Below are positions 34,249 through 43,223 of a stretch of DNA of 64,000 nt, in pieces. The position numbers were made by a program, and so were the translations under genes. The number at the start of each line of letters is the position of its first letter. Within the stretch, counting starts at the first letter, position 1. Where the stretch lies: assembly GCF_000759715.1 (NCBI RefSeq), contig NZ_BBLU01000001.1, positions 124,001 to 188,000 of the forward strand. Reading direction: 5' to 3'. The notes below the pieces were generated by a model, which did no database searches, was not told the DNA's origin, and worked only from the letters and a program-made list of their open reading frames with translations. The stretch comes from Demequina mangrovi. Its GTDB lineage: Bacteria; Actinomycetota; Actinomycetes; Actinomycetales; Demequinaceae.

Positions 34249-35105
34249 TGAAGCCCAAGCAGAGCACAGGGGTGTGGGTCCTCGGCGGCCTGGTCGTCGC
34301 CGTGGTCATCGCAGCGTTGGCATGGTTCCTCCTGATCTCACCCGAGATCGACAAGGCGTCGGACGCCTCCGCCGCCGCAGAGGCCGCACGTGATGCGAAC
34401 GACCTCCTCGAGCTTCAGATCCAGCAGATGCAGGCCCTGGAGAAGGACGTCCCCGACTGGCGCGACCAGATCGCGAAGGTGGCGATGGACATGCCTCCGA
34501 CCCCTGAGGCGGAGGAGGTCATCCGCCTCGTCACGTCGCATCTCGAGGCTGCGGGTCTGCCGGTGGTGCAGCTCTCCGTCGCGAAGGCGGCGACAGTCAA
34601 CCCTCTCGCCCTGTCCGAGGTGACGCTCCCCACGCTCGCGGACGAGTCCGACACCGCAGCCGAGGGCGACTCGGAGGCGTCAGCCGCAGATGCGGAGTCG
34701 ACGCCGGCGGAGGAAGGCGCTGCCGGCGAGGGCGAAGGCTCTGAGACGGCGGCTGCGGGCGCCGCGGGAACGGTGGAGCTGCCGTTCACCGGACTGGAAG
34801 GCATGACGGTCGCATTCTCCACCGAGGGCGACCACGGTGCGATCCTTGACGCCCTCCGCAGCCTGTACGACCAGAAGGATCGCTTCTTCACGGTCACCGG
34901 TCTCACCGTCCAGCGTGCGTCGGAGACCGACGAGCAGCCGGGTCGTCCGGCCCTGGCGGTCGACCAGTGGACGGTCAGCGTGACGGGCCTGGTGTTCTCG
35001 CTGGTGGATGAGGAACTGTCCTACCCGACGGACGAGGACGGCGAGGCGCCGACCTATGCCGCGGGTGACCGCGCTCCCAACGCTCTGGAGCCGCTCGCAG
35101 GCTGA
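34248..35105 (+). CDS. pilO: Type IV pilus assembly protein PilO-like
   Basis: 285 residues. One N-terminal membrane helix (about 9-28), a coiled coil (about 30-70, [27 protein letters not shown]), then a ferredoxin-like PilO domain split by an acidic Ala/Glu/Ser-rich insert at about 125-170. The second half holds [45 protein letters not shown]. Position after pilN and the fold pattern support PilO; sequence conservation in this family is low, so the name rests partly on context. Last gene of the pilus locus; a perfect terminator hairpin follows. Confidence 0.82.
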   Translation: MKPKQSTGVWVLGGLVVAVVIAALAWFLLISPEIDKASDASAAAEAARDANDLLELQIQQMQALEKDVPDWRDQIAKVAMDMPPTPEAEEVIRLVTSHLEAAGLPVVQLSVAKAATVNPLALSEVTLPTLADESDTAAEGDSEASAADAESTPAEEGAAGEGEGSETAAAGAAGTVELPFTGLEGMTVAFSTEGDHGAILDALRSLYDQKDRFFTVTGLTVQRASETDEQPGRPALAVDQWTVSVTGLVFSLVDEELSYPTDEDGEAPTYAAGDRAPNALEPLAG

Positions 35106-35140
35106 TCTGAACGCCGCTCGGTACGGGCGGCACGGGACAT

Positions 35141-35170
35141 GGAGGGGCCGTCCGTCAGGGCGGCCCCTCC
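35141..35170 (+). terminator. Terminator of the pilus operon
   Basis: GGAGGGGCCG and CGGCCCCTCC form a perfect 10-bp stem around a 10-nt loop, 36 bp after the pilO stop. Confidence 0.8.
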
Positions 35171-35207
35171 GCGCGTCTCATGATCCGGACCGACCGTCCG
35201 CTCATGG

Positions 35208-35213
35208 AAGAAT
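35208..35213 (+). promoter_or_regulatory. Putative leaderless -10 of aroC
   Basis: AAGAAT ends 7 nt before ATG 35221, matching the hisS arrangement. It means the aro genes after the pilus locus have their own promoter. Confidence 0.4.
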
Positions 35214-35220
35214 GACGCTC

Positions 35221-36405
35221 ATGCTTCGATGGCTCACCGCAGGAGAATCCCACGGACCCGCGCTGGTCGGCACCCTTGAGGGGCTGCCGGCGGATGTCCA
35301 GATCACGAGCAGCGAGATCCAGGCCGCGCTCGCGCGGCGACGCCTTGGCGCGGGTCGCGGTGCGCGTATGCAGTTCGAGCAGGACCAGGTGACGTTCCTG
35401 GGCGGCGTGCGCCACGGTCGCACCCAGGGCGGACCGGTCGCGATCATGGTGGGCAACACCGAGTGGCCGAAGTGGGAGACGGTGATGTCGGCGGACCCCG
35501 TCGACGCCGAGGAGCTCACGGGCGCCCGCGCGGCGGCGCTCACGCGGCCGCGTCCCGGTCACGCCGACCTCGTGGGCATGACCAAGTACGGCTTCGACGA
35601 TGCGCGTCCGGTGCTCGAGCGTGCTAGCGCCCGCGAGACCGCCGCTCGCGTCGCGCTCGGCCAGGTGGCGGAGAGCTTCCTCGAGCAGGCCGCCGGCATC
35701 ACGCTGGTGTCCCACACCGTTCAGGTGGGGCCCGTGGCGGTACCGGAGGACGCACCGCTTCCGCCCTCGGGCTCCACGCCGGAACTCGACGCGGACCCGA
35801 TCCGCTGCTTCCACCCGGAGACCTCCGCGGCGATGCTCGCGGAGATCGACGACTGTCAGAAGGCGGGCGACACGCTCGGCGGCGTGGTCGAGGTGGTCGC
35901 CTACGGCGTGCCGGTCGGGCTCGGCAGCCACGTCCACTGGGACCGCCGGCTCGACGCGCGGCTCGCGGCCGCGCTCATGGGCATCCAGGCGATCAAGGGC
36001 GTCGAGGTGGGTGACGGCTTCCGCACCGCGGCGCGGCGCGGCTCCCTGGCCCACGACGAGATCGAGTACCGCGATGGCGGCGTCACCCGTCGCACCAACC
36101 GCGCCGGCGGGGTCGAGGGTGGGATGACCAACGGCGAGCCCCTGCGCGTGCGCGCCGGTATGAAGCCCATCAGCACCGTGCCCCGTGCCCTCGATACCAT
36201 CGACACCGCCACCGGCGAGGCGGCGAAGGCGATCCACCAGCGGTCCGACGTGTGCGCCGTCGCCCCGGCCGCGGTCGTCGCGCAGGCCATGGTCGCGCTG
36301 ACCCTCGCGGATTCGCTGCTCGAGAAGTTCGGCGGCGACTCCGTGGCGGAGGTGCGTCGCAACATCGAGTCCTACGTCGCGGCGATCCCGGAGCACCTGC
36401 GCTGA
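35221..36405 (+). CDS. aroC: Chorismate synthase
   Basis: Converts EPSP to chorismate using reduced FMN. 394 residues with [25 protein letters not shown] (1-25, signature GESHG), [17 protein letters not shown] (about 37-53, signature 2) and [13 protein letters not shown] (about 109-121). Late signature [26 protein letters not shown] (about 291-316). The in-frame ATG at 35212 would add three residues but overlaps the -10, so 35221 is preferred. Overlaps aroK by TGATG. With aroK and aroB it forms the downstream half of the split aro cluster. Confidence 0.96.
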   Translation: MLRWLTAGESHGPALVGTLEGLPADVQITSSEIQAALARRRLGAGRGARMQFEQDQVTFLGGVRHGRTQGGPVAIMVGNTEWPKWETVMSADPVDAEELTGARAAALTRPRPGHADLVGMTKYGFDDARPVLERASARETAARVALGQVAESFLEQAAGITLVSHTVQVGPVAVPEDAPLPPSGSTPELDADPIRCFHPETSAAMLAEIDDCQKAGDTLGGVVEVVAYGVPVGLGSHVHWDRRLDARLAAALMGIQAIKGVEVGDGFRTAARRGSLAHDEIEYRDGGVTRRTNRAGGVEGGMTNGEPLRVRAGMKPISTVPRALDTIDTATGEAAKAIHQRSDVCAVAPAAVVAQAMVALTLADSLLEKFGGDSVAEVRRNIESYVAAIPEHLR

Positions 36406-36929
36406 TGGCGCCTCGCGCGGTCCTCATCGGCCCGCCCGGTTCGGGCAAGTCGACCATCGCGTCGAGGCTCGCGACGCTCTGGCACGTCGAGCGTCGCGAC
36501 ACCGACGACGACATCGAGTCACGGGCAGGCAAGGCGATCGCGGACATCTTCGTTGAGGACGGCGAGCCCGCGTTCCGGGCCCTCGAACGTGAGGCGGTCG
36601 CCGAGGCCGTGGCGCACCATGACGGCGTGCTCGCGCTCGGCGGCGGCGCGGTGCTCGCGCCAGAGACGCAGGAGCTGCTGGAGTCCTACACGCGCGACGG
36701 GGGAGCGGTGGTGTTCCTCGACGTCTCCCTCGCCGCAGCGGCGCCGCGCGTCGGGCTCAACGCCTCCCGCCCGCTGCTCGTGGGCAACCCGCGCGCCCGC
36801 TGGGTCGCGCTGATGGACGAGCGCCGTCCCGTCTACGAGCGGCTCGCCACGCTGACGGTCTCGACCGACAAGGTGACGCCCGCGCAGGTGGCCGCGCACA
36901 TCGCCGCAGCAGTGAAGGAGCAGGCATGA
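36405..36929 (+). CDS. aroK: Shikimate kinase
   Basis: Phosphorylates shikimate with ATP. 174 residues: P-loop GPPGSGKST (9-17), RRDTDDDIESRAGKAIADIF with the shikimate-binding Asp near 32, FRALEREAV (about 57-65) and ALGGGAVL (about 78-85), then the LID region ending in LNASRPLL (about 117-124). The LID usually carries a catalytic Arg in RPLL, which is present. Start overlaps the aroC stop; its own stop overlaps the aroB start by ATGA. Confidence 0.95.
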   Translation: MAPRAVLIGPPGSGKSTIASRLATLWHVERRDTDDDIESRAGKAIADIFVEDGEPAFRALEREAVAEAVAHHDGVLALGGGAVLAPETQELLESYTRDGGAVVFLDVSLAAAAPRVGLNASRPLLVGNPRARWVALMDERRPVYERLATLTVSTDKVTPAQVAAHIAAAVKEQA

Positions 36930-38077
36930 CCGTGTCCCGCGAGATCCCCGTCGCGACCTCGTCGCCGTACACCGTGACCGTGGGCCAGGACCTGCTGCCG
37001 GACGTCGCGGCGTCGGTGCCGGAGAGCGCGGCGCGCGTCCTCGTCGTCTCCGCGGCGCCGTTGCGGTCCCAGGTCGACGCGCTGCATCGGCTCCTCGAGG
37101 AGCGCGGGCTCACCGTCGTCGTCGCCGAGGTGCCCGACGCCGAGGCCGGCAAGACTGCGGAGGTCCTCGCCTTCTGTTGGCAGGTGCTCGGAAAGTCGGA
37201 CTTCACCCGCAGCGACATCGTCATCGGCCTGGGAGGCGGCGCCGTCACCGACCTCGCCGGCTTCGTCGCCGCGACCTGGCTGCGCGGCGTCGGCGTGATC
37301 CAGGTGCCCACCACGCTGCTCGCGATGGTCGACGCCGCCGTGGGTGGCAAGACCGGCATCAACACCACGGAGGGCAAGAACCTCGTGGGCGCCTTCCACG
37401 AACCGCTCTCGGTGTGGTGTGACACGCGCGTCCTCGACGCGCTTCCTCGCCATGACATCGTCGCGGGTCTCGCCGAGGTGGTGAAGTGCGGTTTCATCAA
37501 GGACGAGGAGATCCTGCGGATCGTCGAGGACAACCTCGCGCTCCTGCGCGCGGACGATGCGCAGACCGGTTCTCGCGCGGACGGACACGGGAGTACCGCA
37601 GGCCTGGACGAGGAGGCGCGCACGGTGCTCACCGAGCTCATCGGGCGCGCGGTCCAGGTCAAGGCCGACGTGGTGGCCGCCGACCTCAAGGAGTCGTTCC
37701 TCCGGGAGATCCTCAACTACGGCCACACCTTCGGGCACGCGATCGAGTACACCGAGCGCTACCAGTGGCGCCACGGCGCGGCCGTGTCGGTGGGCATGGT
37801 CTTTGCGGCCGAGCTCGCGCACCTCGCGGGCAGGCTCTCGGAGGACGAGGTCGAGCGGCACCGGGCGATCCTGTCGGGGCTCGGGCTCCCGGTGAGCTAC
37901 CCGGGCCATCGCTGGGATGCCCTGCTCACGGCGATGAGGCGTGACAAGAAGACTCGCGGCGACCTGCTGCGGTTCGTGATCCTGGCCGGCATCGGGAACC
38001 CGGTTCGCCTCGAGGGTCCTGACCCTGCGCTCGTCCAGGCCGCCTATGCGGCCATCAGCGATCACTCGCCGGCATAA
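36926..38077 (+). CDS. aroB: 3-Dehydroquinate synthase
   Basis: Makes 3-dehydroquinate from DAHP using NAD and a metal. 383 residues with NAD-binding IGLGGGAVTDLAGFVAATWLRGV (about 100-122), QVPTTLLAMVDAAVGGKTGINTTEGKNLVGAFHEP (about 129-163), metal ligands in the GLAEVVKCGFI, LNYGHTFGHAIEY and HGAAVSVGM regions. Slightly longer than usual because of an insert near 208-225 (AQTGSRADGHGSTAGL). The 3' end overlaps the convergent membrane protein gene by 16 bp. Confidence 0.96.
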   Translation: MTVSREIPVATSSPYTVTVGQDLLPDVAASVPESAARVLVVSAAPLRSQVDALHRLLEERGLTVVVAEVPDAEAGKTAEVLAFCWQVLGKSDFTRSDIVIGLGGGAVTDLAGFVAATWLRGVGVIQVPTTLLAMVDAAVGGKTGINTTEGKNLVGAFHEPLSVWCDTRVLDALPRHDIVAGLAEVVKCGFIKDEEILRIVEDNLALLRADDAQTGSRADGHGSTAGLDEEARTVLTELIGRAVQVKADVVAADLKESFLREILNYGHTFGHAIEYTERYQWRHGAAVSVGMVFAAELAHLAGRLSEDEVERHRAILSGLGLPVSYPGHRWDALLTAMRRDKKTRGDLLRFVILAGIGNPVRLEGPDPALVQAAYAAISDHSPA

Positions 38078-39963
38078 TCGACGGTCACGTTCTCGAGCGG
38101 ACACGTGGACGCGATACCCGATCGCAGGTCGGGCGCCGACGTCACCAGCACCACCGACCGCGCTTCGACCTCCGCGATCCGGCACGCGGCCTCAGCCGAG
38201 AAATCGTCCTTGTGCAAGCGCAGCGCGGCTCTCACGGCGTCGTTCCAGAAACCGGCGCCCGGCGGGAGCGCAACGGACATGAGCCACTGGACGTCGAAGT
38301 CGAAATCGTCGTCGAGCATCCACGGGATGACCAACGTGTCTTCCCTGGTGAAGTCCACCGCGCGGTCGGCGAGCTGGTGCGCCGTTCCGAAACCTGCTCC
38401 CGTGGCGAGCGGCACCGTGACCGGAACCCAGCCGGAATCGCGTGCGGCGGGGGAGACGACGGCGGTCGTGACCATGGCGGTGATCGCCAGCCACCCCGCG
38501 ATGCGCGGCGCGAGCGAGGTGCGGACGAGCGCGGCGCGTGAAGCGAGACCGGCGGCGGGTACCGCAAGCGCGACGGTGGCGAGCGAGAGGTACTTCGCCG
38601 GGTAGTAGCCGAGCTCGCCGGTGAGATCGATGCCCGTCGCGACGATGGGGGCGAGCCCGATGAACGTGCCCGCAGCTGCGGCGAGCGCAGTCTGGCCCTC
38701 CCAGCGGGTCTCGCTACCTGCGCGCGACCCTAGGAACCACACGCCAAGACCGATGAGGCTGACCATCACCGCGACGCTGAAAGGCAGGAAGACCGGGTTC
38801 AGTGCGCCGGAGTAGGCCACGACGGCAACCACGCCTTCGTTCTGCTGCTCCGTGCGTGCCATGGCCCGCACAAGCTCTTCGCCGGCGAAGTTGCTGACAG
38901 CCCAGGCGGTGACGACACCCGAGACGCCGAGCCACGCCACTGCGCGGAGGGGGGCGTCACGGAGCGAACCACGCGAGCGCACGGCGGTGAGCAGCAGCAT
39001 CGTCCCCGGCACCGCGGCGAAGGGGGTCCAGCTCACGAGCAGCGCGGTCGTCGCGAGCAGCAGCAGTCCGCATGCCGCAGCTGGGGACTCTGCCCTGTGC
39101 AGCGTGACGAGCAGGGACGCGAGAATCACTGCGATGACCAGGTGCGCGTTGATCTGACCCAACAGCAGCGCGGCACCCGTGACAGCAACACTCACCATCG
39201 CGAGCGACGTCACGGCCGCAGCGACGGCCGGCACGCGATTCGAGCGGCTGTCTCGCCCGACGAACGCCGCCGCGGTCAACCCCGCAAGGAACGCAGTGGC
39301 GCAGACGAGGATGCTCCAGGACGCTCCGTGGGCCGAGAGCTCCTCCGCGAGCGCGTGACCTGAGCCGTCGACGGTGTGGAACGGAGGCAGCAACGTGGTC
39401 CCGAGCGTGTGCTCGAGCGGCCGGGGGTTGCCCGAGGAAGCGAGAGCCGTGCCGCCCCGCAGGGTGTTCGCGCGCATCTCCCAGACATCGAGCGACGAGT
39501 CGATGTGGGCAGCCCACGACAGGCCGGATCCGCGTGGAAGGAACGTTGCGAGCGTCGTGCCGAGCACCCATGCCACGGGTCCTGCCGTCGCGGCGAAGAG
39601 CGTCAGTCGGCCCACGTGCGCGGGAGCAATCGCGGGAGTCCTCGCGTCGGCCCATGCCGCGCCGATCGCCGCGAGAAGATGCGCGCCGATCACCGAAAGA
39701 CCTAGGGGTCCGGGCACGATGCGCCCGAACGACACCACCATGAACGCCGCCGACACCCAGAGGAGCAGAACGCCCCCGGAGGCGAGGGCAGCGCCCCAGC
39801 GCCGCGCCAAGGTGAACCACCAGGCAGCGGCGACGGCGACGGTCGCGAGCACGGGAGGAGCGCCGGCGAGGGAACCCACGGACAGCACCGCACCGAGCCC
39901 GGCCAACGTGGGGACTCTCGCGGCGTGTCGGGTGGTCGGGCGTATGACGGGGGCCGTGAGCAT
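38062..39963 (-). CDS. Large integral membrane protein of unknown function
   Basis: 633 residues with about a dozen hydrophobic helices by eye, spread from residue 15 to 485, then a soluble C-terminal domain of about 140 residues (from ARDSGWVPVTVPLATG). A charged external loop after the fourth helices contains HIDSSLDVWEMRANTLRGG, loosely like the acidic first loop of GT-C glycosyltransferases, but no family can be named from sequence alone. ATG 39963 was chosen over upstream 40008, which would add 15 polar residues. It is the only minus-strand gene in this part of the aro block and overlaps aroB tail to tail; probably an insertion between aroB and aroQ. Confidence 0.75.
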   Translation of the reverse strand: MLTAPVIRPTTRHAARVPTLAGLGAVLSVGSLAGAPPVLATVAVAAAWWFTLARRWGAALASGGVLLLWVSAAFMVVSFGRIVPGPLGLSVIGAHLLAAIGAAWADARTPAIAPAHVGRLTLFAATAGPVAWVLGTTLATFLPRGSGLSWAAHIDSSLDVWEMRANTLRGGTALASSGNPRPLEHTLGTTLLPPFHTVDGSGHALAEELSAHGASWSILVCATAFLAGLTAAAFVGRDSRSNRVPAVAAAVTSLAMVSVAVTGAALLLGQINAHLVIAVILASLLVTLHRAESPAAACGLLLLATTALLVSWTPFAAVPGTMLLLTAVRSRGSLRDAPLRAVAWLGVSGVVTAWAVSNFAGEELVRAMARTEQQNEGVVAVVAYSGALNPVFLPFSVAVMVSLIGLGVWFLGSRAGSETRWEGQTALAAAAGTFIGLAPIVATGIDLTGELGYYPAKYLSLATVALAVPAAGLASRAALVRTSLAPRIAGWLAITAMVTTAVVSPAARDSGWVPVTVPLATGAGFGTAHQLADRAVDFTREDTLVIPWMLDDDFDFDVQWLMSVALPPGAGFWNDAVRAALRLHKDDFSAEAACRIAEVEARSVVLVTSAPDLRSGIASTCPLENVTVDYAGE

Positions 39964-40060
39964 GGCCCGATGGTACGGATCCCGCGTCTCACCACCCCGC
40001 ACACACACCGGCGTGGCGGTTGGCCGAGGGCAGATACGCGTGCGGTCCGACGTCCGCGGC

Positions 40061-40066
40061 TACGCT
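40061..40066 (+). promoter_or_regulatory. Leaderless -10 of aroQ
   Basis: TACGCT ends 6 nt before the ATG at 40073; no Shine-Dalgarno. Confidence 0.55.
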
Positions 40067-40072
40067 GACGCC

Positions 40073-40513
40073 ATGAACGTCCTGGTGGTCAACGGTCCCA
40101 ACCTCCGCAGGCTCGGCACGCGCGAGCCCGAGAAGTACGGCAGCACCACGCACGACGAGCTCGCGGTGCTCGTCACCCAGTGGGGCGCGGACCTGCAGCT
40201 CGAGGTCGAGGTGCGCCAGTCCGACGACGAGGCGGACCTGGTCCACTGGATGCACGAGTGCGTCGACGCCCAGACGCACGTGGTGCTCAACCCCGCGGCC
40301 TTCACCCACTACAGCTACGCGCTGCGCGACGCATGCGCGCTCGTGTCCACCGCGGGTCTCACCCTCGTCGAGGTGCACCTCACCAACCCCCACGCGCGCG
40401 AGGAGTTCCGGCACACCAGCGTCATCAGCGGGGTGGCCTCCGGGACCATCGCCGGCTTCGGCGTCGACTCGTACCGCCTGGCTCTCGAGGCCGTGGCACG
40501 GCGCGTCGGCTAG
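40073..40513 (+). CDS. aroQ: 3-Dehydroquinate dehydratase, type II
   Basis: Dehydrates 3-dehydroquinate to 3-dehydroshikimate. 146 residues, type II fold: [22 protein letters not shown] (2-23, catalytic Tyr at 22), [16 protein letters not shown] (with Asn and the catalytic His near 85), [20 protein letters not shown] (with His near 104 and the Arg lid residues). Same size as characterised type II enzymes. efp follows, with its -10 overlapping the aroQ stop codon. Confidence 0.95.
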   Translation: MNVLVVNGPNLRRLGTREPEKYGSTTHDELAVLVTQWGADLQLEVEVRQSDDEADLVHWMHECVDAQTHVVLNPAAFTHYSYALRDACALVSTAGLTLVEVHLTNPHAREEFRHTSVISGVASGTIAGFGVDSYRLALEAVARRVG

Positions 40514-40552
40514 AATCGTCTGCGGACTTCATCCCAGACATCTGCGTAAGGA
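40511..40552 (+). promoter_or_regulatory. Promoter -10 and ribosome binding site of efp
   Basis: TAGAAT (40511-40516) overlaps the aroQ stop. TAAGGA ending at 40552 is the ribosome binding site for GTG 40560. This gives an ordinary leader of about 37 nt for the efp-nusB transcript. Confidence 0.5.
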
Positions 40553-40559
40553 CACCCCT

Positions 40560-41123
40560 GTGGCGACTTCGAACGACATCAAGAACGGCTCCGTGCTCAA
40601 CCTCGACGGCAACCTCTGGTCCGTCATCGAGTTCCAGCACGTGAAGCCCGGCAAGGGCGGCGCCTTCGTCCGCACCAAGCTGAAGAACGTGCTCACCGGC
40701 AAGGTGGTCGACAAGACCTTCAACGCCGGCGCCAAGGTCGAGTTCGAGACCGTCGACCGCCGCGACATGCAGTACCTCTACTTCGACGGCACGTCCTACA
40801 TCTTCATGGACCCGAGCTCGTTCGACCAGATCCCCGTCTCGGAGGCCGTCATGGGCGACGCCACCGACTTCCTGCTCGAGAACGAGTCGGCCGTCATCGG
40901 CTCGCACAACGGCAACCCGATCTTCCTCGAGCTCCCCGGCTCCGTGGTCCTCGAGGTCACCTACACCGAGCCCGGCCTACAGGGCGACCGCTCGTCGGGC
41001 GGCACCAAGCCCGCGACGCTCGAGACCGGCCGCGAGATCCAGGTCCCGCTCTTCCTCGAGGCCGGCACCAAGGTCAAGGTCAACACCTCGACCGGCGAGT
41101 ACCAGTCCCGCGTCAACGACTAG
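40560..41123 (+). CDS. efp: Elongation factor P
   Basis: Relieves ribosome stalling at proline runs. 187 residues in three beta-barrel domains: KOW-like N-domain (1-62) with the tip loop KPGKGGAF and K32 at the tip, OB domain II (about 65-125, [28 protein letters not shown]), and C-terminal OB domain (about 130-187, signature [35 protein letters not shown]). No modification enzyme (epmA, epmB or ymfI-like) is visible in this window. Stop codon overlaps the nusB start by one base. Confidence 0.96.
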   Translation: MATSNDIKNGSVLNLDGNLWSVIEFQHVKPGKGGAFVRTKLKNVLTGKVVDKTFNAGAKVEFETVDRRDMQYLYFDGTSYIFMDPSSFDQIPVSEAVMGDATDFLLENESAVIGSHNGNPIFLELPGSVVLEVTYTEPGLQGDRSSGGTKPATLETGREIQVPLFLEAGTKVKVNTSTGEYQSRVND

Positions 41124-41548
41124 TGGCCGCCCGCACCAAGGCGCGCAAGCGCGCGCTGGACATCCTGTTCGAGGCCGACCAGAAGGGGTCGAACGTCCTC
41201 GACGTGCTCGACGCGCGCCTCAAGGACTCCGGTCGTGAGATGCCGCTGCCGCCCTACGCCGAGCAGATCGTGCGCGGCGTGGTCCAGTGGTGGGTCGAGC
41301 TCAACTCGATCATCCAGGACGCGTCGCCCGAGTGGCAGCTCACCCGCATGCCCGCGGTCGACCGCGCGCTGCTGCGGATCGGCGCGTGGGAGATCCTGTG
41401 CAACGACGAGGTGGACCTCGCCGTCGCGATCGACGAGGCCGTCTCGCTGGCCGGCGACCTCTCGACCGACGACTCGCCGTCCTTCGTCAACGGCGTGCTG
41501 GGCGCGATCGGCCGCGACGCCCCCGCGCTCACGCACCGCGAGGACTGA
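41123..41548 (+). CDS. nusB: Transcription antitermination protein NusB
   Basis: Binds boxA RNA with S10 (NusE) and promotes rRNA transcription. 141 residues, all helical: RTKARKRALDILFEADQKG (3-21), YAEQIVRGVVQWWVELNSII, then the conserved WQLTRMPAVDRALLRIGAWEIL and AIDEAVSLAGDLSTDDSPSFVNGVLGAI. GTG start overlaps the efp TAG, so the pair is translationally coupled. A 14-bp perfect terminator follows. Confidence 0.95.
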   Translation: MAARTKARKRALDILFEADQKGSNVLDVLDARLKDSGREMPLPPYAEQIVRGVVQWWVELNSIIQDASPEWQLTRMPAVDRALLRIGAWEILCNDEVDLAVAIDEAVSLAGDLSTDDSPSFVNGVLGAIGRDAPALTHRED

Positions 41549-41566
41549 GCAGCAGCCTCACGTCCC

Positions 41567-41598
41567 GAAGGGCCCGCACCGCACGGTGCGGGCCCTTC
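41567..41598 (+). terminator. Terminator of efp-nusB
   Basis: GAAGGGCCCGCACC and GGTGCGGGCCCTTC form a perfect 14-bp stem with a GCAC loop. A copy of GGACGATGCG lies 10 bp downstream (41609-41618). Confidence 0.85.
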
Positions 41599-41650
41599 GC
41601 GCGTCCGGGGACGATGCGCGGGTCGGGCCTCGGGCGCCGCCCGGGTCGGG

Positions 41651-41656
41651 TAGGCT
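41651..41656 (+). promoter_or_regulatory. -10 of the pyrimidine operon
   Basis: TAGGCT predicts a start near 41663-41665 and a leader of about 55 nt before pyrR. Confidence 0.5.
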
Positions 41657-41686
41657 GATCCGCGCAACCCAGACATCCTTTAATGA

Positions 41687-41711
41687 CCGTCCTGTGAGGC
41701 GGGGAAGGGGG
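41687..41711 (+). promoter_or_regulatory. PyrR-binding loop overlapping the pyrR ribosome binding site
   Basis: CCGTC-CTGTGA-GGCGG (41687-41702) is a 5-bp stem with hexaloop CTGTGA. It fits the PyrR binding-loop consensus ARUCCNGNGAGGYU at 12 of 14 positions. Its 3' arm runs straight into the purine-rich Shine-Dalgarno region GGGGAAGGGGG (41701-41711), which serves GTG 41719. UMP-bound PyrR would therefore hide the ribosome binding site. No terminator/antiterminator pair is visible, so control of translation, as described for mycobacteria, is more likely than attenuation. Confidence 0.7.
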
Positions 41712-41718
41712 TCGCCAG

Positions 41719-42261
41719 GTGACTGGCACCATCATGGGGGCGGCGGACATCTCGCGCGCCCTGACACGCATCGCCCACGAGATCGTGGAGCGCAACGACG
41801 GCGCCCTCGACGTGGTGCTCCTCGGGATCCCGTCCCGGGGCCTCCCGCTCGCGCATCGTCTCGCGCAGCGCATCGCTGAGATCGAGCCCGGCTTCGACGC
41901 CGACGTCGCCACCGGCGCGCTCGACATCACGATGTACCGCGACGACCTCTTCAAGAACCCGACGCGGGCCATCGGCACCACGACCGTTCCGGACGCCGGC
42001 ATCGACGATGCCGTGGTGGTCCTGGTGGACGACGTCTTCCACACGGGCCGCACCATCCGCGCCGCGCTCGACGCGATCCGCGACCTCGGCCGCCCGCGGG
42101 CCGTCCAGCTCGCGACCCTTGTGGATCGCGGCCACCGCGAGCTGCCCATCCGTGCCGACTTCGTGGGCAAGAACATCCCCACCGCCCGCTCCGAGCGCGT
42201 CGACGTCCACGTCGAGGAGCTCGACGGCGAGGACGCCGTGATCCTGCGGAAGGGGGAGTGA
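41719..42261 (+). CDS. pyrR: Pyrimidine operon regulator PyrR (uracil phosphoribosyltransferase fold)
   Basis: RNA-binding regulator of pyr genes in response to UMP; often also converts uracil to UMP. 180 residues with the PRPP loop [22 protein letters not shown] (about 97-118), the basic RNA-binding segment [14 protein letters not shown] (about 37-50) and [29 protein letters not shown] near the C-terminus. GTG 41719 follows the purine-rich box; an in-frame ATG at 41734 is a shorter alternative. First gene of pyrR-pyrB-pyrC-carA-carB. Confidence 0.95.
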   Translation: MTGTIMGAADISRALTRIAHEIVERNDGALDVVLLGIPSRGLPLAHRLAQRIAEIEPGFDADVATGALDITMYRDDLFKNPTRAIGTTTVPDAGIDDAVVVLVDDVFHTGRTIRAALDAIRDLGRPRAVQLATLVDRGHRELPIRADFVGKNIPTARSERVDVHVEELDGEDAVILRKGE

Positions 42262-42263
42262 CG

Positions 42264-43223
42264 ATGCGCCACCTCCTCTCGACCAAGGACCTCTCGCGGG
42301 ACGACGCGATCCTCATCCTCGACACCGCCGCCCAGATGGCCGCCACGCAGGAGCGCGAGGTGCGCAAGCTCCCGACGCTGCGCGGCAAGACGGTGGTCAA
42401 CCTCTTCTTCGAGGACTCGACCCGCACGCGCATCTCGTTCGAAGCCGCGGCCAAGCGCCTGAGCGCGGACGTCATCAACTTCTCCGCCAAGGGCAGCTCG
42501 GTGTCCAAGGGCGAGTCCCTCAAGGACACCGCCCTCACGCTCCAGGCGATGGGCGCCGACGCCGTGGTGGTCCGCCACTGGGCCTCCGGCGCCGCCTACC
42601 AGCTCGCGCACGGCGGCTGGCTGCACGGCAGCGTCCTCAACGCGGGCGACGGCACGCACCAGCACCCCACGCAGTCGCTCCTCGACGCGTTCACGATGCG
42701 CCGCCACCTGGTCTCCGACCCGACGGGCGCGGACCTCGCGGGGCTCACCGTCGCGATCGTCGGCGACGTGCTCCACAGCCGCGTCGCCCGCTCGAACGTG
42801 CACCTGCTCCACACGCTCGGCGCGAAGGTGGTCCTCGTGGCGCCCGCGACGCTGGTGCCGGTGGGCATCGAGCCGTGGCCCTGCGACGTGGTGCACACGC
42901 TCGACGAGGCCATCGAGGCCTACGACATCGATGCCCTCATGATGCTGCGCGTCCAGCGCGAGCGCATGACCGGAGGCGGCTCGGCGTTCTTCCCGAGCCC
43001 CGCCGAGTACACACGCCTGTTCGGACTGGACGGCGACCGCATGCGCCGCTTGCCCGACCACGCCATCGTCATGCACCCCGGCCCCATGAACCGGGGCCTC
43101 GAGATCTCGGCCGAGGCCGCCGACTCGGACCGCTCCGTCATCGTGGAGCAGGTCGCGAACGGAGTCGCCGTCCGCATGGCCGCCCTGTACCTGCTGCTTG
43201 CCGGAGAGGAGGGCGCCCAGTGA
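42264..43223 (+). CDS. pyrB: Aspartate carbamoyltransferase catalytic subunit
   Basis: Joins carbamoyl phosphate and aspartate, the first committed step of pyrimidine synthesis. 319 residues: carbamoyl-phosphate motif [13 protein letters not shown] with STRTR at 52-56, [14 protein letters not shown] (about 76-89), [16 protein letters not shown] (about 132-147) and the C-terminal [13 protein letters not shown]. No pyrI is present. ATG 42264 fits the AGGGGGA box; an overlapping GTG at 42258 is possible. Overlaps pyrC by GTGA. Confidence 0.95.
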   Translation: MRHLLSTKDLSRDDAILILDTAAQMAATQEREVRKLPTLRGKTVVNLFFEDSTRTRISFEAAAKRLSADVINFSAKGSSVSKGESLKDTALTLQAMGADAVVVRHWASGAAYQLAHGGWLHGSVLNAGDGTHQHPTQSLLDAFTMRRHLVSDPTGADLAGLTVAIVGDVLHSRVARSNVHLLHTLGAKVVLVAPATLVPVGIEPWPCDVVHTLDEAIEAYDIDALMMLRVQRERMTGGGSAFFPSPAEYTRLFGLDGDRMRRLPDHAIVMHPGPMNRGLEISAEAADSDRSVIVEQVANGVAVRMAALYLLLAGEEGAQ

